Below, piece after piece: positions 12,640-22,974 of a DNA stretch of 64,000 nt. The position numbers and the translations under genes are program-made. The stretch covers positions 42,056,066-42,120,065 of the forward strand of contig CAMGYJ010000006.1 in the NCBI GenBank assembly GCA_946122785.1, in the 5' to 3' direction. The notes under the pieces were generated by a model. That model worked only from the letters and a program-made list of their open reading frames with translations, was not told the DNA's origin and made no database searches. This stretch comes from Linum tenue (lineage: Eukaryota; Streptophyta; Magnoliopsida; Malpighiales; Linaceae). How positions within the stretch are numbered: the first letter of the stretch is position 1; every line of letters begins with the position of its first letter.

Positions 12640-13605
12640 TGGATTGTTATATGGTATATTCCAATAGTACCACATCATAGATACTCGGTAAATGACCCTT
12701 GTATATTAGTGTCCATCAAAAAGGACAATATCGTACTACTATATCACCCGATTTCAGCAAGTGGTATAAGAATTTTGTTTTGGAGTTTTTGATTCGGGGA
12801 AGTGGATGTAAGTTTGGTGGATCCTCATTCTACGACCTCGTGATTTGAAATCTATGTTTATTCGGAGGATCAAAGGAGATTTGTGTTTGTTCGATATATT
12901 AGTGGAGATATGGATAAAGTAACTCCTTGTGGGGGGGGGGGGGGGCATGTCGATACAAGGTGTCTGGTAGATCAAGATAATAGCTGAGGGGAAGAGACGA
13001 AGTTCATGGTTCTTGTCTTGAGTGGAGGATTATTATTGTACAATCCAAGTACCGCAATAGAAATTACAAGGGAAATTACCCTTGTATATAAGTGTCCATT
13101 TAGCCCAAATTAGCACGAGGCCTGTTGGCTAGGATATACCAAAAAGTAAATTTGTGCAGGGTTGACTCAAAATGGAATATATCGTAATAATGGATCAGCC
13201 AGTCTCATCAAGTGGTATCAAAGCATGGTTTGGATCCAAGGCAGTGGACGTAAGTACGGTGGACACTCATTTGCTGACCCGAGGATTTGAGATTTGTGTT
13301 TGTTTGGCAGATGAAAGGAGATACGCATCGGACTGACATATAAGTGGAGTGGAACAAGATAATCAATGAGGAGATAACATGAAATTCGTGGTCCTTATTT
13401 TAAGAGGATGGTTGTCATCGAAAAATTCAAGTATCATGTCGAAAATACAAGGAAATGACCTTGTATATATGTGTCACCAAACTCCACTAATACAAGTCCT
13501 TTTCAAGAGGATACCGAAAAATAAATTTGTGCGGTGTTGGTGTTGATCCGAACGAACAATATCGTAATAATAAACTAGCCTATTTCAGCATTAGTATCAC
13601 ATCTC
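12640..13605 (+). repeat. Tandem repeat of about 380 bp, derived from an LTR/primer-site junction
   Basis: The phrase ccttgtatat(a)...gtgtc starts near 12696, 13080 and 13459, giving periods of about 384 and 379 bases. Each unit also carries a block like aatatcgtaataat...tcagc and, in the first two, caagtggtat(c)aa. The latter resembles the LTR end plus initiator-Met primer site (tggtatcaaag) of a retrotransposon. The copies are diverged. The first contains a run of 15 G at 12931-12945. The array ends about 80 bases before the TATA-like site of the next gene. Confidence 0.65.
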
Positions 13606-13683
13606 AAGCACATCCAGAAGGAGACTCCGGTGGTAGGGCAGTGCGTGCGTAGGATTCAACCCCGCACACGCGAAGAAACATCA

Positions 13684-13690
13684 TATATAA
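13684..13690 (+). promoter_or_regulatory. TATA-like box of the oxidase gene
   Basis: The sequence tatataa lies about 220 bases before the chosen ATG at 13910. Repeated ACGT cores (acgtacgtacg, about 13811) lie between them. This is a sequence match only; no transcription start can be fixed. Confidence 0.4.
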
Positions 13691-13909
13691 TGGCCTCTAC
13701 TAGCAAGTCTATCCGCCCATTAATAGCTAGCTAGCGTGTTTCTTGTATGTGGTGGGTGGGAGGGAGGCAGCTGGTAGCTAACGATACATTCATTCATTCC
13801 GGATGCGACAACGTACGTACGCTCTCTACATAATCTGGTTGATTGAAATTCGCGGTTCCTCAACACCCTCCTTACCAAATCCTCCTCGATCTCCCCGGCC
13901 CATTCCACG

Positions 13910-16036
13910 ATGATATTCATCGCGGTGGTCATAACGTCGTCCTTGATCATCATCTCTCCATCAACCTGCACTCCACCTCCAGAGGATCCCATCCACTGCT
14001 CCAACAGCACCACCTCCTGCACCATCACCAACTACATCGGCGCCTTCCCCGACCGCTCCACGTGTCGTGCATCCGGCGCCGCATACCCCGCCACGGAGGA
14101 CGAGCTCATCGCGGTGGTGGCCGACGGGACGCGGGCGCGGCGGAAGATGAAGGTAGCCACCCGCTCCCACCACAGCATCCCCAAGCTGGCCTGCCCCGGC
14201 GGCGAAGGCGGCCTCCTGATAAGCACCAAGTTCCTCGACCGCGTCCTCTCCGTGGACAAGGAGGCGATGACTGTGACGGTGGAGAGCGGGGTGACCCTGC
14301 GCCAGCTGATCGAGGCCGCGGCGGAGGCCGGGCTGGCGCTGCCCTACTCGCCGTATTGGTGGGGTCTGACGGTGGGAGGGATGCTCGCCACTGGGGCCCA
14401 CGGGAGTTCCTTATGGGCCCGACAAGGCGGCGCAGTCCATGATTACGTGGCGGAGATGACGATGGTCAGCCCCGGAAGGGCCGCCGATGGTTATGTGAGA
14501 GTGAGGAGGCTGAAGGAAGGCGATAGCACTGAGATCAATGCTGCCAAGGTCTCGCTCGGCGTCCTTGGAGCTATTTACAAGGTACGTACCCTAATTACAA
14601 ATTTGGTTGTTTATTGTCAGCATGCATGGGATTTGCGATTTACAACGGCAACACGTTCATGTTCCCATATTATTTTTATTTTAATAATTTTGATTAATTT
14701 TCATTTTTAAAATTAAATGAATCTTATGGTTTGAGTTATAAACTTGGGGACTGTGGTTAACCCATTAATATAGTATTATGCCACAAATTCCAGTTAATTC
14801 ATGGTATAAATAACAAAACTCGAAAGGCTCAACAATATATTCACCAAGTGGGTTCTGTTGGAGCAGGTGACATTCAAACTCCAACCCTTGTTCAAACGAT
14901 CCTTGACCTACATGCAAAAAGATGACAAGGAGCTCGGGGACGAGGCGATTGCTTTTGGAAGCAAACACGAGTTTGCTGATTTGTCATGGTTTCCCAGTCA
15001 GGGCAAAGTCATTTACAGGATCGACGATCGCGTCCCTTCTAATGCGGTAGGAAATGGCATCTATGACTTCATCGGCTTCCGTGCTACCCTCTCCTCAGCC
15101 TTGGCCATCATTAGATCCGTTGGTCAGTCTCTCAACCCACCTATACCTTAACCTTAGCATGCAACACCTGCTAGGGCTCCGTTCCCTCATTAATGAATAA
15201 ATTCGTGTACCACATATATACATACAGAGGATATTCAAGAATCAACCAAGGATGCTGACGCGAGATGCCTGAGCGGTAAGCTTCTATCATCTGCCCTCGA
15301 CTCCGCAGCCTTCGGCTTAACCAACGACGGTCTCACCTTCACCGCGTACCCAGTAATAGGCTATCACAACCACCTCCAAGCCTCTGGAAGCTGTCTCGAC
15401 AGTGCGAGTGACGGACTAATCACGGCTTGCCCATGGGACTCGAGGATCAAAGCCCAGTTCTTCCACCAAACTAGCTTTAGCATTGCCCTATCCGACGCCA
15501 AGGACTTCATCCACGACGTCCAAACGTTGGTCGCCTTGGACCCTAGGTCTATGTGCGTCATTGACCAATACAATGGCATCCTCATTCGTTATGTAACCGC
15601 ATCCAACGCCTATCTTGGGAAGCAAGAGGATGGGCTAGACTTTGACCTAACATACTACAGGAGCAAGGACCCCGCGATGCCACGTCTGTTCGAGGACGTT
15701 CTCGAGGAGATCGAGCAGATGGCTGTGTTCAAGTACGGAGGCTTGCCACATTGGGGGAAGAACCGTAACGTGGCATTCGAGGGGGCTATGAGGAAGTATA
15801 AGCAAGGTGAGGAGTTTGTGAGGGTGAAAGAAGAGTATGATCCATTGGGGCTATTTTCAAGCGACTGGACGGATCAAGTTCTAGGGCTGAGGGGTGGTTT
15901 GATGATTGTCAGAGACGGGTGTGGTTTGGAAGGCTTGTGTGTGTGTTTGGAAGATAGGCACTGTGCACCTGGTGAAGGGTTTTTTTGTAGGCCTGGGAAG
16001 GTTTATAAGAATGCAAGGGTTTGCCGTAATATATAG
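13910..16036 (+). CDS. GULLO: L-gulonolactone oxidase-like FAD enzyme, 3 exons
   Basis: Exons 13910-14581, 14867-15122 and 15228-16036 join in frame with GT/AG introns and give 578 residues, the usual length of plant L-gulonolactone oxidases. Residues 1-20 (MIFIAVVITSSLIIISPSTC) look like a signal peptide, so the protein is probably secreted or enters the secretory route. The FAD-binding part includes ATRSHHSIPKLACP, GGLLISTKFLDRVL and TVESGVTLRQLIEAAAEAG, then LPYSPYWWGLTVGGML and TGAHGSSLW. The second half carries the sugar-1,4-lactone oxidase signatures FKLQPLFKRSLTY and FRATLSSALAIIRS. The Cys-rich end (GLCVCLEDRHCAPGEGFFC) is typical of this plant family. Family members oxidise L-gulono-1,4-lactone to ascorbate precursors, though some members have weak activity or unknown substrates. 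Exon 1 is clearly more GC-rich than exons 2 and 3. No defects are seen. The ATG was chosen because it starts the signal peptide. Confidence 0.93.
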
Positions 16037-16085
16037 GTCAGTTGTATAGTTGTGCTTGATATTAATTACTTTGATTGTTGGATGA

Positions 16086-16091
16086 AATAAA
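16086..16091 (+). terminator. Polyadenylation signal of the oxidase gene
   Basis: An AATAAA hexamer sits 50 bases after the stop codon of the oxidase gene, a plausible near-upstream element for poly(A) addition. Confidence 0.5.
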
Positions 16092-17124
16092 TGGACTTCT
16101 TCAAACTTGCTAGATGATACCCTCGCGTTGGGCAGGTTTTAGTATGGGGCAGGGTTGGACAGAGCATGGGTATTCCTTCTGGATTTATCATGTATCTTCT
16201 CTTTGTTTTATAGTAACGTTTTTGTTTGAATTTTTTGCATTTACTTTTTTCAAATTACATTTGCATCCAAGTATTCGTCATCTCCATCATCATCATCGAT
16301 CATCAACATCATTGTCGTCTTCTCCCTAATCACTACAATGAATCTACCGCCAGAGCCATGGCCATATTCTCTTTTTCACTATCCTCTTGACATACTTTAA
16401 TCTCCGAATCCTCTACAAATCATAGAGAATTTCAGACGACATAAGATACATCAACGATTAAATTTGGAGTGAAAGAACAAAATGAACATACAAGAAGGAA
16501 GAAAAACTAAAGGCCAACAGATGAGCAGAAGAGTGTAGAGCAACATCATCACTGATAGAAAATAATTTAGACATATTTTTAACCATATTTTCATTTTGCT
16601 TGTTCTTTCCATTATTCTATTGTGCCCCTATTTTTTTATTGTATGTATAGTTTTGTGTATTTTAGTATTTCAAAATTCAAGGTATTTACAATCTTAAGGG
16701 GAGAAAATAATCCTATTCATATAAAAAAAAATATTGAATAATGAGGAACGATGATATGAGATTGTAGAGGGAAAGAATACGGACTCGTGGGCGCAAACAG
16801 GGATGTATTCACAGGTCAAACAAAGGAGTTATGACTCGAAAAGTGGAGGTGTTACTAGATTCATGCACAAATGGAACAAAACGTGTTTTAACGTTTTTTT
16901 TACCATTTTTAACGATTTTGACCAATTTTGTACATAAAATATTTTAATGTAGAAACTAACTCGTTTTTGTGATCCTAGAGTGTAAGAACGTACATTTTAA
17001 TGCTTTAAGACATTTTTTTTACTGCATTGACTAGGTGTACATAGAGTATTGTATATATACTACATTAGTATAGCATCCTGACTCATTTATAATTTTGTCT
17101 TTGGTCAGCGATTGTTGTTGCTGC
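16092..17124. other. Intergenic, with a degraded MITE
   Basis: No gene is seen. The stretch ending at ctgcattg (17029) parallels the right end of the MITE at 1963-2598: cgtttttgtgatcc, then a gtaagaacgta phrase, then a T-rich tract and actgcattg. It is a decayed relative whose left end is not clear (perhaps near 16830). Confidence 0.4.
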
Positions 17125-18345
17125 ACTCACTTTTTCATAATCATCATTATGAGCAGGCAATTCATCCCAAAACAATGTCAATCATCACTTGTAATATGAT
17201 GGACAAGAAAATACATGAATTTGCACAAAAATCATTCAAGATTTACTTTGACTTAAAGAGTTTAGGATTTAGGGTTGGGGTTTATGATTTATAATTTAGG
17301 GTTGGCAAAATACATCTGTATAGCCAAAAATTTCGTGTTTGTGACAATAATAGCCACTTTTTGAGAATAATAGCCAACTCCTCGCTTCGGATCGCCGATG
17401 TGAACTCATAGATCTTCTCTAGGATCGGATGCTGCCTATATGATCTGCGTTTCGCACCTTCAGATCAGAGTTCCTTTCTCCTCTGACTCACTCTCCGGTT
17501 TTCATGCCTAGAGCGGCTCGACAGATGGAGTTTCCGACCTAGAAAACGAAACAAGCGAGGACTAGTTCAGATTTCCCTTCTCTCTCTTCTTCCCTGCGGC
17601 GAATGACGAACGATGCAGTGGTGTCGGCTTTTCCAGATCTGGAGTTTGGTTTGAAGGGAGTTTCGGTGATGGTGGATTGTGTTAAGGATTGGGGCGGGGT
17701 TGAGTGAGATGTAGGGTCGTGGGAGCGGCGGTAGGGGAGATGGAGGGGGAAAGAAGAGAGAGTAGATAGAGTAAATAAAAATGTTAGATTAATTTATCAT
17801 TAAGTCCACCTCACTAATGAATTTTTGCCAGGTCAGCACCTCCGTTATTCCAGTCAGCCACTCTGCTGACACCGTAAAGGAATTGGACGAAAGTGGACAT
17901 TTGTGTATTCTCAAAAAGTGGCTATTATTGGCAAATTGGAAAAGCTGTGACTATGCAAGTGTATTTTGCCTTTAGGGTTTAGGGTTAGGTTTTAGAATTT
18001 AAGATTCGAGTTTAGGATAATGCATGGATTAGTTGTGATTATATGTTATATCATCATATTATACTAATGCGAACAATTAAAATACGATATTTGATGTCTT
18101 AAACCTAGTTTTAAAGTTAGGTGTATGGCATGTACTCATCTTTGTGAGTGTACCGTAAAATTCTTCATATATATATATATATATGTGGCAAAGGCTAGCG
18201 TACACCTGACGTACGGTGTATGCCTGTGTTCACACTAATAAATTAATTATTGAATATTTTTAATTTGATTATGAGTATATTAACTATTAAAAATAATTAA
18301 AATTACAATCACATTCATTAAATAATTGACTTGTAAGGTTGAATA
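17125..18345. repeat. Left arm of a large inverted repeat
   Basis: Read in reverse complement, this arm matches 22975-23525 in the same order. Outer part (17125-17303 and 17980-18165): blocks such as catca-a-t-attaca-gt-atgattgacat, a ccctaaccctaaa-like phrase and cattagtataata-gatgatata. Then a TA-rich tract. Then an inner part (18184-18345) with gctagc-tacacc and cctgtgttcacac. The arm is interrupted by the MITE at 17304-17970. Identity is moderate, estimated by eye at 70-80 percent. Confidence 0.75.
17304..17970. mobile_element. Mutator-like MITE with 9-bp target duplication
   Basis: A 667-bp element starts ggcaaaatacat and ends gtattttgcc. The inverted repeat continues for about 75 bases and contains aatagccactttttgaga on the left and its complement on the right. 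The 9-mer tttagggtt flanks both sides (17295-17303 and 17971-17979). A 9-bp duplication and long terminal repeats fit Mutator-like elements. The site is a telomere-like TTTAGGG phrase, so the duplication could partly be chance. The middle (about 17390-17760) is GC-richer than its surroundings and may be captured host sequence, but no protein is recognised. Confidence 0.75.
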
Positions 18346-18739
18346 CCGCATAAATTTTATCATTCATTATGCTGAAATCAATCATACAACTCTCGATTAT
18401 ATAAATTTTCGTAACTTCTTTTTCTAAATCACAAATTTGAATACCCAAAATTTGTATACCCAAATTTTGTGTTTAGAATTAGAAATCTATTCTCCATCTT
18501 TACCAATTCAATTTCTTATAGAATTTCATTTAACTTCTATTCTTCTTCCCCCAGGCGGCGAGGTCTATTTGACAGACATGTATTCAATCTTCAGTCAAGG
18601 AGGGAATTGAAAAATCTCAAAGAGGGAATTGAAAAATCTGATCCGTTATCTCAACACATCTCTTCTCTGCACTTCATCTCTCAAAACTCTCCGACTCCTT
18701 TGCTCATCTTCATCTCGCAGCGGATCGGAGCTCAATTCG

Positions 18740-18890
18740 ATGGAAGTTACCGACACCAAGCAGGCCCCTTTGTCCATAGTTCATGCGGCCAGGCGGAGAA
18801 GCTCAACGGTGTTGGCGGACTTGTTCTAGAGGACGATGGGAGGAGCCGATGTCCCCGTGGAGGACGTCGACAGGGTTGAGTAAGGAGGCC
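18740..18890 (+). pseudogene. Unrecognised coding-like fragment fused upstream of the S28 piece
   Basis: An ATG at 18740 opens MEVTDTKQAPLSIVHAARRR followed by SSTVLADLF and a stop. Beyond the stop the same frame goes on coding-like (MGGADVPVEDVDRV) to a second stop, just before the S28 homology begins. I do not recognise the family. It does not resemble the S28 region that should precede the downstream fragment, so the join looks chimeric. Confidence 0.35.
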
Positions 18891-19860
18891 CAGATCCCTT
18901 GTCCAGCTTCTATGATGTTGTTTCCCAAGACTTTAAGGTTTCTAGTCTTACCTTTCATTCTCAGCCATCTTTATGCTCTTTATTAGGGTCTTCTTTGTTT
19001 CAAGCTATGCCTAAAATGTGAACATGAATGATAGGAGGCAAGCCTGAACACTTACAAAGTGATTAAGAGTAGCTGGGATGAGCTTGACATTTTCAGCAAA
19101 GAAACAAGGATTAGCTGAAATAAGCAGAACCATCAGAGCTTGCAAGTGAGTAGTTAGCACTATTGCCTATTGCCTCGTTTATGTGAAAGGCTGAAAGCAG
19201 TTGCATACCGAAAATCAAAAGAAACTTGAGCTAGCATTTGTGAGCGATGTGTTAGGTTATCACTTGCAATGATTAAATTCGTTGTCTTTTTTGGTTCTGC
19301 AGAAATGTGCAGTCAGTAGATTCAGTTTTGGACTGGCTATGGTCAGCATATGTATACACAGCAATGGTGAAATACCCAACCGAGGCAAATTTCATGATTC
19401 CACTCCCTGCGTACCCTGTTGAGGAAGTTAGCAGACTTTATTATCTGATTTGATGTGAAAATCTTCAGCTGTTCAGAGGGTCTTTCCAACTTACTTTGGT
19501 CCTTTATGTGATCAAAAGACGTGCAAGATTCCCAGCCGGAACCTCAAAGCTCGCGAGAGTGTTTGGAGCAGCCAGCTTGTATTAAAACTACTCTTAATCC
19601 CACAAGTGCTTCGAGTTGGAACATGCTCCTGATTCTCATGGCCTGCATGGCTGGGATTGGCAGGTGAGCGGAGAAAAAATATGGAAGTTTGAAGCTTTTC
19701 TTCATCTTCATTCATGGGATTGATTCTTTTTTCTACTATCCAGGCTTGCACGGAGATGGTAATGCCGATGACTCGAACATAACACATCATGTTCCCTCCA
19801 TCTGGGTTTGATTACAAAGCATTCGCTCAAGAATGCAAGCGACAGTCTGGGTCTGGCTCT
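18885..19860 (+). pseudogene. Serine carboxypeptidase S28 (Pro-X type) fragment, broken
   Basis: Exon-like blocks in order match the middle of plant lysosomal Pro-X carboxypeptidases. DPLSSFYDVVSQDFK (to about 18935) is followed by a GT donor. EASLNTYKVIKSSWDELDIF (from about 19036) continues after a one-base frameshift as KKQGLAEISRTIRACK. SVDSVLDWLWSAYVYTAM and EANFMIPLPAYPVEEV lie at 19315-19430. GLHGWDWQ ends an exon near 19662, and ACTEMVMPMT starts another at 19743. FPPSGFDYKAFAQECKRQ follows within 19790-19850. Splice-like borders are kept, so this is a genomic (not processed) copy. The nucleophile-bearing N-terminal part and the C-terminal catalytic residues are absent, and stops and a frameshift are present. 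It lies inside the inverted-repeat element, so it is probably a captured fragment. Confidence 0.8.
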
Positions 19861-21845
19861 GCTCTCCCACCATCTTATTTATTTATTTAAGTGCAGTGGC
19901 TTGAGAAAAGCAAAGGTTTTGAGCCAACCGATCTGTGCACGATGGAAAAGGTAGGCACAATTTTATTTCTGATGTTTTTTGATGAACCTTCTGGTCCTTG
20001 GAAGGTGTGAATCAAAGTGTCGTGACCGAAATGTGCTGGTGTATTACTATTCCCAACTATCTTCACCTATGGCTGTTAGGTCTTTTATAAAGCTCTTTGC
20101 CTGTGGTTTCTTCATAATCATTACTTCACCAGAATGCAGGGTTATCCAGGAAGCGACAAGTCATTTTACTACAGTTTTGGACAGAGAGCATTTGGTTCTG
20201 TTTATACATGTTTGGCCAGCTTGCTAGGTTGATGTGATTGCTGCTCGATGTATGTGCTTTTGGGTAGTTACAATAAATCAAGATAGTAAGTCTTGGGATG
20301 AACCCTTTTCCTAGTTAGTGTGATAAAGTTAGTGCCATCAACAGAGGTAGAGTGGTTTAGAGTCCGAGCTTGGTCAGGAAGAACCACATTAGGGATAGAA
20401 ACAAGAAGTGCAGCATTTTGTGAAACAAGATATGTTTCTAATTTCCTTCAATTGTTTCGATACAGAGCAAACCTTGATGACTTCTATTCTCTTGATTGTG
20501 GATTTACAGGTGCTGGATATTATTCCATGGATGCAATACCTTTTGGAGGTAGTACAGCTATCATACTATGTGATTTGAATCTCAAATGGGGTGATACATA
20601 CATATATCTAGCATGATTCTTAGTCATGGAACTGTCACTCCAGTGTTGATATGATGCATTGAGAGGAGAAGACGAAATCCTGGCTAATCTGAAACTGTTG
20701 GTGATATGAAACATTTACAGGTGGCTGATATGATACAGTTGGCTAATATAAAACGGGGCTTCTATGATCCTTTAGGCGAATTCCTTTGTTGTATGGTTGA
20801 TTTTGTCTACATCTAGTAGTTATGAATATCTTTTCTGCTTGCTTTTTGTGACATCTTGGTTCACTAGAGGGCCACATCCTGTTGCTTTGCTTCTGTTTGG
20901 TATGCTGTAAATCAATTGCCAACCAAATAAATGTGTTCACCATGATTAGAGTTGCCTCATCCATGCTTTTGCTTCACTGGAGTGAGGCACTAAATCTTTT
21001 TTTTTTTTTTTTTTTGAGTTACATTTTTCAATAATGACTTGTATGCTCCTCCCAGGCCAGTTCTTCAGCACATCAAGAACTCTCCTCCTGTACAGCCAAC
21101 CAATCATATTTTGTAAGGAACTGAAACATTCAACTAGCACAAAACCGGATCACTTATTCACAGAAATGAATCATAATGTCTATACTTATCTTTCAAGTTG
21201 ATGTATAAACCCTGAGCGCTCCTTATAATGTTGTCGTATTTCTGGGAAGCTTCCCCAGCTGTGGAGCGTAGACAGGTGGCTACAACTCCTCCACATCGTC
21301 AACGAGAAACTCATAGAACAATCTTTTGTTCCTCTCTTGTTGATGAAAAAACGAGGCAATCAGTCAAAGCTACTTCAATTCGACTCATCTAAAGGGAATA
21401 GAATAACAAGATAGAAAGCTACCTCGAGTTCCATCATAACCATGTACTTCTGGATCAGTAGCTGATACTGTGTAATGGAGTTCATCAGTTTCTTCTCCTG
21501 AAACTGTTGAGAGAACAATAGGCGGCAGAAGGTCGGACAAGTAATGAGGCATTTGCTAATTGAATTGCCACAAAACTCTGGACCTGAATTCTATTCAAGG
21601 GAGAGGATGGTACCTGGCTAGTAGGCCTCCTTGTTTAAGTCCTATGCACACTTCATCCTCATCATCAATTTCTAGTTGGTTGTACCCACATCAATGGTAA
21701 TAGGCAAACCGCAAACACTACATATTATAAAACATAGACGATGATCCCAATATGCCTCTCCTCAACCCCTGCAAAGACAGAATGAAATGTATGAATGGTG
21801 AATCTGAAATAAATTAAATGAAACAAAAATATCTCGCCAAAGCTG
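19861..21845. other. Cargo of the inverted-repeat element, no protein recognised
   Basis: A plus frame at 20320-20616 (98 codons, containing RANLDDFYSLDCGFTGAGYY) looks coding-like but matches nothing I know. A T-run of about 18 bases lies near 20998-21015. The minus strand at 21500-21420 has an open stretch containing EETDELHYTVSATDPEVHG, also unrecognised. These may be further exon scraps. Confidence 0.35.
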
Positions 21846-22127
21846 TCATATAAGGATGGATACAAATACAGAAACTGGTCGGAGCAACAACAGCAAAAGA
21901 ACTTCTAAGGCAACTACGTAGTGTAACCAAACAAGGGTACCGGAAGCAGAAATCGAGCTGAAGCGTCGGGAAGAGTTGTTGAAGAAACTTATCCTGGCAC
22001 GAGAAAAGTCTTGAGGGACAAAGTGTTTAGGAGAAGAAGCCTCCAGGAAACGGCTCAAAGAGCATGCTCGTGGCCTGGGCAGGAGGGGAAGGCGATGTTG
22101 CAGTAGTCTAATGCTACAAGCAGGCAA
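21846..22127 (-). pseudogene. Coding-like fragment resembling an organelle-targeting N-terminus
   Basis: A 93-codon minus-strand frame starts MPACSIRLLQHRLPLLPRPR. It is rich in Arg, Ser and Leu with few acids, contains SRARISFFNNSSRRFSSISA, and then has a hydrophobic stretch (LVWLHYVVALEVLLLLLL). This is the make-up of a mitochondrial presequence followed by a membrane segment. I do not recognise the family. Lying opposite to the S28 fragment within the same inverted repeat, it is probably another captured piece; it could also be a small intact gene. Confidence 0.35.
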
Positions 22128-22442
22128 AACTAAGAAGAGGGTTTAGGGACCTAGAGAAGTGAGTTCGAATTCTTCTTAAAGGTTTAGGCCGATCGGGTTT
22201 GGGGAGATCAGGGAAAGACAGGAGAAATGCAATTTATCCTACTTAACCGATCAATCGAGAGCTGCAGATGGCATGGACGTATTGTACAGCGGAAAGAGAA
22301 AATCAGGGGAATCAAAAGAAAGGTTAGGGATTTTACCTGAGGGGCGTTTCATATACAGCACCAGAGACGGTTAGGATCGCGAAATCCCTTCGAGACTGAC
22401 AGCAGCTGGAACGAAATCGGCAAACGATACCTGTTTGGATGA

Positions 22443-22748
22443 ATGAGGTCTTTAAGACGAGGGCCAGCCAGTACAGCTCGCGTCGAAGAACTGAAGAGAC
22501 ATACGGATTGGGGATTCCTTGTACCTATTTCAACGAAATCGATTGCTCAAGGCGGGGATCCCAGCTCCTGGTTGACCTATGATGCTCGATTTTTGGCAAA
22601 GGGGATTCGGCTATTGGCGAATGGGGATCTAAAGCTATGGCGGGCCGATCTGAATCAAGGGAGAATGGTAGTTAAAGGAACAAAGGATTTACAAGTAAAA
22701 ACCACCCTCTCACATCTGATGAAGAAGATGATTAGACGAAGGAGATAG
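22443..22748 (+). other. Unrecognised 101-codon open frame
   Basis: An open frame with ordinary composition, containing GDPSSWLTYDARFLAKGIRL, lies near the right inner arm. No family is recognised and no splice context is clear. It overlaps the region upstream of the minus-strand fragment at 21846-22127, so it may be antisense to that fragment's leader. Confidence 0.2.
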
Positions 22749-22974
22749 AGATGAATGAATACTTCTTTTTTCTGGAGAAAAGATGAATAGAGATTGAATG
22801 ATGACAAAACGGCGTGGTCAATTTTTGTTGTAGGGACTAGGGAGGAATGAAAGTTGCAGATAATTTTAAAGTTCGGGTGTTGTAAAATTAAGATTTGGAG
22901 AAAACAGTATTATGATTTATATAATTAATAGTTAAAGGATTGATTTGAGTTTAATGTACGACAAAAAAATGATA

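Noticed and set aside
13843..14442. 199-codon frame and antisense 146-codon frame (14401-13961) overlapping the oxidase exon 1
   Set aside because: Both arise from high GC content in exon 1; the residues are low-complexity Arg/His/Pro and do not match any family, while the oxidase frame does.
22150..22190. A tRNA-like gttcgaat box
   Set aside because: No paired arms or A-box at the right spacing; no tRNA or rRNA gene was found in the window.
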